Shown here: positions 29,582 to 39,178 of the stretch, piece by piece
Layout of the letters: each line of letters opens with the position of its first letter
Position numbering within the stretch: the stretch's first letter is position 1
DNA from: Kiloniellales bacterium
GTDB taxonomy: Bacteria > Pseudomonadota > Alphaproteobacteria > Kiloniellales > JAKSDN01
Direction: 5' to 3'
NCBI GenBank assembly: GCA_028280455.1
Contig: JANQLT010000104.1
Span: 1-58,622, forward strand
DNA length: 58,622 nt
Program-made: the position numbers and the translations under genes
The notes under the pieces: model-generated
Seen by the model: only the letters and a program-made list of their open reading frames with translations
Told to the model about the DNA's origin: nothing
The model's database searches: none

Positions 29582-30073
29582 TCAGACCGGCTTCCAGGTG
29601 CCGTCAGACTGCTGGCACGCGGTGCCGTTCGCCGTCTCGGACTCGCCGCCGGCCGTGATGGTCTGCTGGAAGTCCTTGCAGAGCCGGCCGTCGGACGTGC
29701 GGTAGACGTTGACGATCCGGGTCGAGCCGCTGTTGCCGTTGTCCGGGTTGCTCCAGGTGCTCTGACCGCCGGTCTGCTGCGTCTCCAGCGCGTCGTAGCT
29801 GGTCGCCGCGTGCTGCTCGCGGTCCCGTTCGGTCAGATAGTCGCCGACCAGGCCGCCGGCGACGCCGCCGAGCAGGATGCTGCCGACGATCCAGGCCGGG
29901 TGGGCGCCGGCCAGGCCGGCGATCAGGCCGCCGGCCGCCGCGCCGGTCAGAATGCCGGTCTGGGCCCCGGTGTTGAGCCCGGTCCTGCGCTCGACGTCGG
30001 CGCAGCCGGCGAGCGCCGACGTGCCGAGCCCGGCGATCACGACGGCGGCAGCGATTTTCTTAGCTCTAGCCAT
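29582..30073 (-). CDS. Glycine-zipper lipoprotein (17-kDa antigen type)
   Basis: This 163-residue protein is a predicted outer-membrane lipoprotein. Its signal peptide ends in the lipobox LAGC with Cys24 as the acylated residue. A glycine-zipper segment (about 40-82: GAAAGGLIAGLAG and LLGGVAGGLVGDYL) follows, then a C-terminal domain with RIVNVYRTSDGRLCKDFQQ and a final Cys, as in the rickettsial 17-kDa surface antigen family. A GAGGA site lies 6 bases before the ATG. Role is probably envelope integrity. Confidence 0.85.
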   Translation of the reverse strand: MARAKKIAAAVVIAGLGTSALAGCADVERRTGLNTGAQTGILTGAAAGGLIAGLAGAHPAWIVGSILLGGVAGGLVGDYLTERDREQHAATSYDALETQQTGGQSTWSNPDNGNSGSTRIVNVYRTSDGRLCKDFQQTITAGGESETANGTACQQSDGTWKPV

Positions 30074-30199
30074 GAGTCCTCATTTCCCTCGACGTGGCCG
30101 AGGCACCACCGAGTCGGGGCCTCGCGATTGAACAATATAGCATTTCTCGATCAGGCATGCGAAGCCGCCAAGGCGCGTAGGGACATTCGGCTATGCCGG

Positions 30200-31045
30200 T
30201 CAGACCCGCCCCTTGGCGATGAAGAAGGGGTTCTCGAAGCCGGGTTTGCCGTAGGTCAGCGGCGCGCCCTCGACCGTCTCGACCCGGCCGCCGGCGGCGG
30301 CCAGGACGGCGTGGCCGGCCGCGGTGTCCCATTCCATGGTCCGCCCGAAGCGCGGGTAGAGGTCGGCGCGGCCGCTGGCGACCAGGCAGAACTTGATCGA
30401 GCTGCCGGCCGTGACGCGGTCCGCGACGCTGTACTTGGCCAAAAGGGCGTCCAGCGCCTCGCCGCTGCCGTGGCGCCGGCTGGCGACGACGGTGATGCCC
30501 GCGGCGGGCACGTCGCGGACGCGGATGTCCATGCTCGGCTGGTCGGTCTGCGAGAACAGGGCTCGGCCGGGTTCGGCACCGTTCCCGGCAGCGCTGACGA
30601 CGCCGGCCCAGGTCATGGCCATAGCCGGCGCGTGGACCACGCCGGCGATCGGCCGGCCGGCCTCGATCAGCGCGATGTTCACCGTGAACTCGCCGTTGCG
30701 CTGCAGGAACTCCTTGGTGCCGTCGAGCGGGTCGACCAGCCAGAAGCGCTCGCCGACCGTCGGCAGCTTGCCTTCGGATGCCTGCTCCTCCGAGACCACC
30801 GGCAGGTCCGGGCTGAGCTTCGCCAGGAAGGCCAGGATCGAGGCCTCGGCCGCCAGGTCGGCCTCGGTGACCGGCGACTTGTCGTCCTTCTCCTTGACCA
30901 GGATCTCCTCGGCTTCGGCATAGTAGGCGAGGATCGCCTTGCCGGCGTGCTCGGCCGCGACCTTGAGCACGGCCATCAGGTCGTCGGCCTCGCTGTCGCT
31001 CATCGAGCCGCTGAACCGGGCGGCGCCGGACGTCGCCGCGCTCAT
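30200..31045 (-). CDS. cysQ: 3'(2'),5'-bisphosphate nucleotidase CysQ
   Basis: This 281-residue phosphatase hydrolyses 3'-phosphoadenosine 5'-phosphate, a by-product of sulfate assimilation. The inositol-phosphatase fold shows the metal ligands in SEEQ (Glu86/87) and DPLDGTKEF (residues 105-113), and a second aspartate in TEADL (Asp63). The long start at 31045 is preferred because it overlaps the stop of the upstream CoxL-like gene (ATGA); a Met at 31003 is also possible. No sulfate-reduction genes are nearby. Confidence 0.88.
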   Translation of the reverse strand: MSAATSGAARFSGSMSDSEADDLMAVLKVAAEHAGKAILAYYAEAEEILVKEKDDKSPVTEADLAAEASILAFLAKLSPDLPVVSEEQASEGKLPTVGERFWLVDPLDGTKEFLQRNGEFTVNIALIEAGRPIAGVVHAPAMAMTWAGVVSAAGNGAEPGRALFSQTDQPSMDIRVRDVPAAGITVVASRRHGSGEALDALLAKYSVADRVTAGSSIKFCLVASGRADLYPRFGRTMEWDTAAGHAVLAAAGGRVETVEGAPLTYGKPGFENPFFIAKGRV

Positions 31046-33402
31046 TGGGCGGCCCGCTGCGCCCCGCCGCGGGCGTCGCGGATCGCTTGCCAGACCCGCA
31101 GCGGGGTCGCCGGCATGTCGAGATGGCGCACGCCGAGCGGCGCCAGGGCGTCGAGCACCGCGTTCATCACCGCCGGCGGGGCGCCGATGGCGCCGGCCTC
31201 GGCCGCGCCCTTGATGCCCATGGGATTGGTCACGCAGGGGAAGTCCTCGATCAGCTCGAGCTCGAGGGCGGAGAGGTCGTCGGCCCGTGGCAGGCAGTAG
31301 TCCATGAAGGAGCCGGTCAGGAGCTGGCCGCCCTCGTCGTAGACCGTGTGCTCGTGCAGCGCCTGACCAATGCCCTGGGCGACGCCGCCCTGGACCTGGC
31401 CGGCGACCAGCAGCGGATTGACCAGGGTGCCGAAGTCGTCGACCACGACGTAGCGCTGGAAGGCGATCTGCCCGGTCTCCTCGTCGACCTCGATCTCGCA
31501 GATGTGGCAGCCGTTCGGATAGGTCATGACCGGGCCGTCCTCGGCGGTCGAGTCGACCCGATGCTCGCCGGCGATCTCGCCGCGCAGCTCGGCCGGCAGC
31601 GCGGCGTCGTCCCGGCGGGCGGCGATCTCCGACAGGGAGATGCGCCGGTCGGTGCCGGCCACCGTGAAGCGGCCCTCGGCGAACTCCAGGTCCGCCTCCG
31701 CCGCCTCCAGGAGGTGGCTCGCCACGACACGGGCCTGCTCGATCACCCGGTCGGCGGCGCCGTCGATCGCCAGGCCGCCCATCAGCAGGGAGCGCGAGCC
31801 GCCGGTGCCGCCGCCGTCGGCCCAGACGCCGGTGTCGCCCTGGTGCACGCGCACCAGGTCCGTGTCGACGCCGAGCTTGTCGAACAGGAGCTGGCTGTAG
31901 GCGGTCGCGTGGCCCTGGCCGTTGGTCTGGGTGCCGATCAGCAGGGTGACGCCGCCGTCGGGGTCCAGGCGCAGCCGGACGGCCTCGGCGCCCACCCCCG
32001 AGCAGGCCTCGACGTAGCAGGCCATGCCGATGCCGCGCCGCTTGCCTTGGGCGGCGGCCGCCTGCCGGCGCGCCGGGAAGCCCTGCCAGTCGATCGCCCG
32101 CATGGCGGCTTCCATGATCTGCCGATAGTCGCCGGAATCGTAGGTGATGCCGGTCGCCGTTCGGTAGGGCAGCTGCTCGGGCTTGATGAAGTTGCGCCGG
32201 CGGATCTCGTCGGGCGCCAGGCCCAGGTCGCGGGCCACGGCATCGACCAGCCGCTCGACGATGTAGGCCGCCTCCGGCCGGCCGGCGCCGCGATAGGCGT
32301 CAACCGGCACGGTGTTGGTGAAGACGCATTTGACGTCGACGTAGACGGCCGGGATGTCGTAGAGGCCGGAGAACATCTTGCCGCTCGCGCCGGTCGGGAT
32401 CAGCGGCGCGAAGTTCGAGAGATAGGCGCCCATGTTGGCGATGCCGGAGGAGCGCAGCGCCAGGAAGCGGCCCTCGTCGTCGTAGGCCAGCTCGGCCTCC
32501 ACGACCTGATCGCGGCCGTGGGTGTCGCTCAGGAAGCACTCGCTGCGGTCGCCGCTCCACTTGACCGGCCGGCCGAGCTTGCGCGCGGCGTAGAGCACCA
32601 TGACCTGCTCGGCGTAGAGGAAGATCTTCATGCCGAAGCTGCCGCCGACGTCGGGCGTGACGATGCGGATCTTCTCGTCCGGCACCTGGAACAGCTTCTG
32701 GGCGAGCTGCGGGCGGATCCGCATGCCGCCCTGAGTGCCGGTGGTCAGGGTGAAGCACTCGGACGCCGCGTCGTAGTCGCCGAGCGCCGTGCGCGGCTCC
32801 AGCGGGGCGGCGACCAGGCGGTTGTTGACCAGGGACAGGCATGTCACCCGCGGCGCGGCGGCGATCGCCGCCTCGGTCTTCTCGCGGTCGCCGATCTCCC
32901 AATCGACCGAGAGGTTGCCGGGCGCCTCGACCCAGATCTGCGGCGCCTCGGGCGAGACGGCCTCGGCGGTCTCGATCACCGCCGGCAGCTCGTCGATGTC
33001 GGCGAAGACCAGCTCGGCGGCGTCGCGCGCCTGGTCTCGGGTCTCGGCCACCACGAAGGCGATCGGGTCGCCGACATGGCGCACCCGGCCACGCGCGAGC
33101 ACCGGGTGCGGCGGCATGACGGTCTTGCTGCCGTTCTTGCCCGGCATCGGCGTCAGGCAGGGGATGTCGCCCACGCCGTCGGCGGTCAGGTCGGCGGCCG
33201 TGTAGACCGCCAGCACGCCCGGCGCCGCCACGGCCCCGGCGATGTCGACGTCGCGGATCTCGCCATGGGCGTAGGGGCTGCGGACCAGGACGGCGTGGGC
33301 CTGGTTCGGCAGGTCGACGTCGTCGCCATAGCGCCCGCCGCCGCTCAGCAAGCGCTGGTCCTCGACTCGACGCATCGGCTGACCGACGCCAAATCGGCCC
33401 AT
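31042..33402 (-). CDS. CoxL-like molybdenum hydroxylase, large subunit (form II)
   Basis: This 786-residue protein belongs to the xanthine dehydrogenase / CO dehydrogenase large-subunit family and should bind molybdopterin cytosine dinucleotide. The active-site loop reads AYRGAGR (369-375), the form II signature, without the Cys of true CO dehydrogenase (form I, AYxCSFR). The catalytic Glu is Glu735 in KGAAEAGAIG. The substrate is therefore probably a heterocycle or aldehyde, not CO. The usual FAD (CoxM) and iron-sulfur (CoxS) subunits and the CoxD/E/F/G accessory genes are missing from the window. It is translationally coupled to cysQ. Confidence 0.88.
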   Translation of the reverse strand: MGRFGVGQPMRRVEDQRLLSGGGRYGDDVDLPNQAHAVLVRSPYAHGEIRDVDIAGAVAAPGVLAVYTAADLTADGVGDIPCLTPMPGKNGSKTVMPPHPVLARGRVRHVGDPIAFVVAETRDQARDAAELVFADIDELPAVIETAEAVSPEAPQIWVEAPGNLSVDWEIGDREKTEAAIAAAPRVTCLSLVNNRLVAAPLEPRTALGDYDAASECFTLTTGTQGGMRIRPQLAQKLFQVPDEKIRIVTPDVGGSFGMKIFLYAEQVMVLYAARKLGRPVKWSGDRSECFLSDTHGRDQVVEAELAYDDEGRFLALRSSGIANMGAYLSNFAPLIPTGASGKMFSGLYDIPAVYVDVKCVFTNTVPVDAYRGAGRPEAAYIVERLVDAVARDLGLAPDEIRRRNFIKPEQLPYRTATGITYDSGDYRQIMEAAMRAIDWQGFPARRQAAAAQGKRRGIGMACYVEACSGVGAEAVRLRLDPDGGVTLLIGTQTNGQGHATAYSQLLFDKLGVDTDLVRVHQGDTGVWADGGGTGGSRSLLMGGLAIDGAADRVIEQARVVASHLLEAAEADLEFAEGRFTVAGTDRRISLSEIAARRDDAALPAELRGEIAGEHRVDSTAEDGPVMTYPNGCHICEIEVDEETGQIAFQRYVVVDDFGTLVNPLLVAGQVQGGVAQGIGQALHEHTVYDEGGQLLTGSFMDYCLPRADDLSALELELIEDFPCVTNPMGIKGAAEAGAIGAPPAVMNAVLDALAPLGVRHLDMPATPLRVWQAIRDARGGAQRAAQ

Positions 33403-33567
33403 GGCGAAGACTCCTGAGGCTGGTTTCGGCCCGAGGCGGCGGGGATGATAGGCGAGCGACCGAGGGGGTCAACGGCGATTCTCGACGGCTCCCGGGGCCA
33501 GTGCCGGATCTCGGGGCAGCCGCGCGCTTTAAGGGTGTCGAACGCTTTCCTGGGTTAGAATGGGCCC

Positions 33568-34700
<1,133 letters not shown>

Positions 34701-34704
<4 letters not shown>

Positions 34705-34830
34705 AGCGTTTCCCGATCGGACGGCACCGGCCCTCTCCCCCTCCCGGCCACCCAATAGGATACTGCCGTGGGTGGCCGGGAGGGGGAGAGGGCCGGTGCC
34801 GTGATTCCGCGTCAGCGGAAAACGCCCTAG
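34701..34830. repeat. Palindromic CTAG-ended repeat, copy B
   Basis: Bases 34722-34754 and 34769-34801 are perfect inverted repeats: a 33-bp stem with a 14-base loop. The outer ends are CTAGAGCGTTTCC (34701-34713) and GGAAAACGCCCTAG (34817-34830), near-inverted repeats of each other. The first CTAG includes the stop codon of the radical SAM gene. The element sits between two convergent genes and would form a very stable RNA hairpin in both directions. Confidence 0.8.
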
Positions 34831-34866
34831 ATCAGATCGGGCAGCGTCGGGCTCAAGCGCGCCCGG

Positions 34867-36663
34867 TCAGGCGTCGGGCGGCCGCGGCATGCCGGCCTTG
34901 GTCAGGCCCTCCATGAAATGCTCGACCAAGGGCGCCTCGAAGCGCCACTGCGCCAGGTAGGCCCGCGGCCGCAGCGGGAAATCGGGTATCAGCTCGACCA
35001 GGCGGTCGAGGGCCGCCCCGGCCTCGTCCTGTCGGCCCAGTTGCCCGTAGACGACGGCCAGGGCGAAGTGCGTCGGCGGGTAGCTCGGCAACTCGATCAG
35101 GGTCGCATGCGCGAGGGCCGTCTCGTAGTCGCGCTTGCGATAGGCGTCGTAGACCCGGGGGAAGAAGTACCAGTCGGGATGGGCCGGGTTGAAGGCGATG
35201 GCGCGCTCCAGGTGGCCGAGCCCCTGGTCCCAGTCTCCGCTGAAGGCGAGCTTGAGGCCGAAGTCGGCCAAGAGGTCGCTGTCGTTGGGGGCCAGCGCGA
35301 GCGCCCGTTCGCCGGCGACTCTGAAGGCCTCCAGGTTGCCGGACATGAAGTGAACGGTGAAGAGCGCGCGCAGGGCGATCACGCTCTGCGGCGCCAGCCG
35401 GTGGGCCCGATCGGCCGAGTCCGCCGCGCGCATCAAGGCACCGTAGAGCTCGGGCCGAGGGTTGAAGCCGTAGCGGACCTCGTCCAGATAGGCGAAGGCC
35501 AGTGCCGCCCAGGCCTTGCCGAAGTCGGGATCGCGCTCGACGGACTGCTCCAGGCAGGCGCGGACCTCGGCGTGTTCCCCCGGCTCGAGCCGCCGGCTGT
35601 AGGCCTTGGCCCGTAGCAGGCACTCGTAGCTCTCGATGCTCTCCTCGAAGCTTTCCGGCTTTGCGAAGGTGAGCCCCCGGTGGTTCAGCTCCAACTCGAA
35701 GGCCCTGGCGATGTGGAAGATGATGCGCTCGGAGATCTCGTCTTCTATGGCGAAGAGATCGCGCGCCGAGAGGGCCTCGTCGTAGCTGCCGGCCCAGACG
35801 GTCTTGTGGGTCGTCAGGTCGGTGAGCTGGGCGGCGACCCGCAGCGTGCCGTCCGCCTCTCGTATCGTGCCGTCGAGCAGGTAGCGTACGCCGAGCAGGT
35901 CCGGGTCGAGCCGATGCGCATGAACGTGCTCGACCGTGTCCCAGGCCACGACCAGCAGGCGCGGGAAGCGCGTCAGGCCGCTGATGATCTCGTCGGCCAG
36001 GCCATGGCCCGGCGCGATCAGCTCGGCCTGCTCGGTAAAGGCCTCGAAGGGCATGACGGCGATCGACGGCAGACCCGGCGCGATCTCGCCGATCCTGGCG
36101 AAGGTCGGCACGTGGCCGGGTCCAGCGGCCGGGGCGACGGAAGGCGGCCCCGCCTGCCACGGCCCGAAGGCGGCGAAGACGAGGGCGACCAGCAGGACAG
36201 CACCGGCAAAGGCCGGCCAGCGACGGCGGCGCGTGGGGTCGGACGCGCTCGCGATCCTGCCGCTTGCCGCGTCGGCCGCGCCGGCAGAGCGGGGCGCGCA
36301 AGGCGCTCCGTTTCGGGCGCGAAAGCGCGGCAGGTAGCCGCCTTTGGGCAGCTCGACGATCACCGGGTCCTCGCGGCCTTCGCCGTCGTAGAACTGCTCG
36401 AGCTTCTGGCGCAGCCGGCGGGCTTCGACTCGAACGAGGGTTTCGCTGTCCGGGTTCTGCGCGGGTTCCCGGCCGAAGACATCGGCGGCGACCGTTGCGG
36501 CCTTCAGGCCCTCTCCGCGGCCGGCGAGCGCTTCTTCCACCACGTATCGGAGAAAGGCCTGCATGCGCTTGGAGCGGGAGAAGGCTTGGCTCGCCTCGAT
36601 CCTCTCCAGCTGGGCGTAGACATCCGTGTTGCCGGGCTGTTCGGCCTCGGGGCGCTGGGCCAT
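34867..36663 (-). CDS. Membrane regulator: DNA-binding-like domain, one helix, TolB-N and TPR
   Basis: This 598-residue protein starts with a conserved domain (about residues 10-115: RYVVEEALAGRGEGLKAATV, VRVEARRLRQKLEQFYD and VELPKGGYLPRF) that resembles a winged-helix-like module seen in many signalling proteins of Acidobacteria and Alphaproteobacteria. One membrane helix follows (about 140-162), then a TolB N-terminal-like domain (IAVMPFEAFTEQAELIAPGHG) and tetratricopeptide-type repeats to the end. The architecture resembles CadC/adenylate-cyclase-associated sensors. It probably senses something in the periplasm and acts on DNA or a partner in the cytoplasm. It lies inside the AmmeMemoRadiSam neighbourhood. 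Confidence 0.75.
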   Translation of the reverse strand: MAQRPEAEQPGNTDVYAQLERIEASQAFSRSKRMQAFLRYVVEEALAGRGEGLKAATVAADVFGREPAQNPDSETLVRVEARRLRQKLEQFYDGEGREDPVIVELPKGGYLPRFRARNGAPCAPRSAGAADAASGRIASASDPTRRRRWPAFAGAVLLVALVFAAFGPWQAGPPSVAPAAGPGHVPTFARIGEIAPGLPSIAVMPFEAFTEQAELIAPGHGLADEIISGLTRFPRLLVVAWDTVEHVHAHRLDPDLLGVRYLLDGTIREADGTLRVAAQLTDLTTHKTVWAGSYDEALSARDLFAIEDEISERIIFHIARAFELELNHRGLTFAKPESFEESIESYECLLRAKAYSRRLEPGEHAEVRACLEQSVERDPDFGKAWAALAFAYLDEVRYGFNPRPELYGALMRAADSADRAHRLAPQSVIALRALFTVHFMSGNLEAFRVAGERALALAPNDSDLLADFGLKLAFSGDWDQGLGHLERAIAFNPAHPDWYFFPRVYDAYRKRDYETALAHATLIELPSYPPTHFALAVVYGQLGRQDEAGAALDRLVELIPDFPLRPRAYLAQWRFEAPLVEHFMEGLTKAGMPRPPDA

Positions 36664-37158
36664 AGGGTGAACATCCTAGAAACAGCTAGAAGTCTAGCCT
36701 AACCCTCTCGGATATCCCATTGGGCAGGGGAAAATCGTAACAACGTCCCGAATTCCGTACCGTTAGTCGAAAAATCTTACCGTAAGAGACTTGCCCTCGG
36801 GTTATCCCGAATGGCATTGGTAGTCATGCAAGCGTGCTTCGGCCAATTGCGGCGACGCTCGCTGGATGGGTGGACGTGAATCGGCGGCCTAGGCCGCAGC
36901 TTCGCTCGGCGCACGGCTTCGGCAGTTGGGGGCCCTCGTTCGGAGGGTGCAGAGCGGTGGTTTGGGGGCCGCCGGAACCCGACTTGCGCGGTCGTACGCG
37001 AAACGCATCCGTTGACCTTGAATGCCGGCGCCGATTTCGGTCGGGCCGGTCTGGTTCGTACGGGTCCGCCGTCTCGGCATCGGGTGAGATGCGAACGGTC
37101 GGCCACGGCGCCGCCTCCTTGCGAGGCCTGGCGGCGCACCTTGGGGTGAAGTCGAAAC
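36664..37158. other. Divergent intergenic region of 495 bases
   Basis: No gene I can support. It separates the TPR regulator (leftward) from the receiver-like gene (rightward) and so should hold both promoters. The left third is AT-richer than its neighbours (about 36700-36790). Long leftward frames here are low-complexity Arg/Pro translations and look like non-coding shadows. Confidence 0.5.
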
Positions 37159-37584
37159 ATGAGATCTTCAGCGAGGTCCGGCAGGGTCGTCCCGCTTTTC
37201 GGGTGCTCCGCCTTTTTGCACAACCTGCTATCCGGCCTGCTCGGTCGGCGGGGCTGCTTGGCGGTGCCCGTCGAGAGCGTCTTCGAGTTGATCGAACTGA
37301 CTCACCAATCGTCGCCGCGGGTCGCCTTCGTGAGCCTGGAGAAGCTGATCGATTGGAATCAGGACGGGCTCGTTCGGCTGAGAAACAGCAGCATGTTCAC
37401 CGAGACCTACGTGGTGCCCTTTTCGGAGACCTGGCAGCGGCACGAGCTGCCCGACGTTTCCGGGCTGGAGTCGGGCGACGTGCTCTCCGTGCCCTTCGCC
37501 ATCGACGATCTCGAGCAGATCCTGGATCGCTACCCGCTGGACGACCAGTCGCCCGACGGGGCCCGCGACGAGCTCGCGTCCTAG
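37159..37584 (+). CDS. Small receiver-like hypothetical protein
   Basis: I do not recognise a family for this 141-residue protein. The pattern of alternating strands and helices (VVPLFGCSAFLHNLLSGLLG, then RVAFVSLEKLI, then TYVVPFSE, then VLSVPFAIDDLEQILDRY) looks like a response-regulator receiver fold. Where the phosphorylated Asp should be, the strand ends in Ser-Leu-Glu, so it would not be phosphorylated. The last motif resembles the 'KPF...L...L' end of receivers. No strong ribosome-binding site precedes the ATG. It is convergent with the MEMO-AMMECR1 gene, 15 bases apart. Confidence 0.55.
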   Translation: MRSSARSGRVVPLFGCSAFLHNLLSGLLGRRGCLAVPVESVFELIELTHQSSPRVAFVSLEKLIDWNQDGLVRLRNSSMFTETYVVPFSETWQRHELPDVSGLESGDVLSVPFAIDDLEQILDRYPLDDQSPDGARDELAS

Positions 37585-37599
37585 CAAGCGGCAATAGCT

Positions 37600-39003
37600 C
37601 TAGGCGGCGACGCGCAGCTCGGCGCCGAAGGTCTCCGTGCCGAAGCGGAAGAGCTGGAGCTGGTCGGACCAGTAGTCCTCGGCGAGGCCGGCCTTGGCCT
37701 TGAGGTGGCGCAGGAAGTCCCGCGCCTTGGGCAGGCTATCCCAGACTTGGGGCAGGAAGAGGCCGCGGCCTTCGGGGGCCTGGAGGATGACGCCGTCCCG
37801 GCCGGGCCGCAGCGCCGCCGTCGCCTCGTCCTCCGAGCCGAAGCTCATCGGCCGCGGGTGCGACAGGATCGACACCGAGAGCGACAGGCTGCCTTGGGCG
37901 TCGGTCAGCTCCTGCGCGGTCAGCGGCGAGAAGCGGCGGTCGCCGAAGGCGGCCTTGAAGGCATTGCCGACCACGTCGGTGACCACGGGCTGCTGCGGCT
38001 TCACGCTGCCGACGCAGCCGCGCAGCTTGTCGTCGATCTTGAGCGTGACGAAGCAGGCGCGCTGGGCGCGCAGCGGCCAGGGATAGCTCTCCAAGGCCAC
38101 GTTGGGCGACGTGCCGCTCTTGAGGCCGTTGGAGATGGTCTGGGCCGCCGCCGTCAGCAGTAGCTGGCGCTGTTTCGGGCTCAGGGCCGCGCTCGCCGCC
38201 TCCTCGAAGGCCATGGCGGCGTAGCCGACGACCCGCTCGCGGTCGCCGCGCCCGGCCGTGTCGCCCGAGTTGCGGTAGTCGAGGGTCGTCGCCCGCAGGT
38301 CGAGCGCGCGGGCCCGGCCGAGCAGGCCGTAGATGCCGTGCCGGCCGCAGGCCTGCTCGTCCTTGAGCGCCTCCGGCGACAGGCACTCGATGGCGCGGCA
38401 GGCGGCCAGGTCGAGGTCGCGGGCCTGCTCGTAGGCCTTGTAGTGGCTGAGGTCCGAGCTGATGACGATCAGCGTCTCCGGGCCGCCCCAGACCTCGGCC
38501 AGCAGCCGATCGGTCAAGGCCATGGGCGCGGCGCCGACGATGATCGGCACGATGCTGAAGTCGCCGAGCAGGCGCTGCAGGAAGGGGAGCTGCGCTTCCA
38601 GGCAATGCTCGGGCAGGTGGGTCTCGTCGTTCTCCAGAATCCAGTCGTGCCGCAGCAGGCGCTGGATTGTCGCGCGGTCCAAGGGCACCGGCCCGAGCGG
38701 CGTCGCGAAAGCCTGGTGGCTCGGCACGGCGAAGCTGCGCACCGGCACCCGGTGGCAGGGCCCCAAGAGCACGACCCGGGTGATCTCCTGGCGGCGTGCC
38801 TTCAGAGAGGCGTAGGCACTGCCGGCGATCGGCCCGGAGTACTGGAAGCCGGCGTGGGGCGCGATGATCGCTTTCGGTGCGCCGTGGAACCGGGGCGCCT
38901 GTTCGAGGCAGTCGTCGACCATGCGGCTGAGCTGCGCCGGATCGGCCGGATAGAAGGTGCCGGCGATGGCCGGCGGCCGAACCTGCGCGACATCCAGAGC
39001 CAT
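37600..39003 (-). CDS. AmmeMemoRadiSam system fusion: MEMO1 (B) and AMMECR1 (A) domains
   Basis: This 467-residue protein fuses two families that are often separate genes. The N-terminal MEMO domain (about 8-268) has His50 (APHAGFQYSG), His84 (GPCHRV), His187 (SSDLSHYK) and Cys219 (EQACGRHG), matching the residues by which human MEMO1 binds iron. The C-terminal AMMECR1 domain (about 275-460) has the conserved LRGCVGS at 328-334. With the radical SAM enzyme at 33568-34704 the trio is complete. The function of the system is not established; a radical-SAM modification or metal-handling role is only an inference. Start ATG at 39003 matches family length. Confidence 0.92.
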   Translation of the reverse strand: MALDVAQVRPPAIAGTFYPADPAQLSRMVDDCLEQAPRFHGAPKAIIAPHAGFQYSGPIAGSAYASLKARRQEITRVVLLGPCHRVPVRSFAVPSHQAFATPLGPVPLDRATIQRLLRHDWILENDETHLPEHCLEAQLPFLQRLLGDFSIVPIIVGAAPMALTDRLLAEVWGGPETLIVISSDLSHYKAYEQARDLDLAACRAIECLSPEALKDEQACGRHGIYGLLGRARALDLRATTLDYRNSGDTAGRGDRERVVGYAAMAFEEAASAALSPKQRQLLLTAAAQTISNGLKSGTSPNVALESYPWPLRAQRACFVTLKIDDKLRGCVGSVKPQQPVVTDVVGNAFKAAFGDRRFSPLTAQELTDAQGSLSLSVSILSHPRPMSFGSEDEATAALRPGRDGVILQAPEGRGLFLPQVWDSLPKARDFLRHLKAKAGLAEDYWSDQLQLFRFGTETFGAELRVAA

Positions 39004-39178
39004 GGGACGATCCTTCGATTTCGTTGCGCGTTTCTTGTGGCGACAACGCCGGCCGGCGATTGTCGGGCGATCAGGATAAGCTTTCGTTACACCGCATCAC
39101 AACGCTGTTGAGAAACGCTGTCGAGCCCGAGGGCGACAAGGTGTGAATGGGATTTGACCTCTGCTAAGAGTCGTCTCC

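Noticed and set aside
31042..33402. Calling the large subunit a carbon monoxide dehydrogenase
   Set aside because: The loop is AYRGAGR, without the Cys needed for the Mo-S-Cu site of form I enzymes.
31045..33417. 790-codon plus-strand frame opposite the CoxL-like gene
   Set aside because: Antisense of a well-recognised gene; no motif of its own.
36777..37223. 148-codon minus-strand frame in the divergent region
   Set aside because: Arg/Pro-rich, no ribosome-binding site, no pattern of a folded protein; it overlaps the receiver-like gene.
39004..39178. LexA box upstream of the YedK/HMCES gene
   Set aside because: No GTTC-N7-GTTC pattern is present in this stretch.
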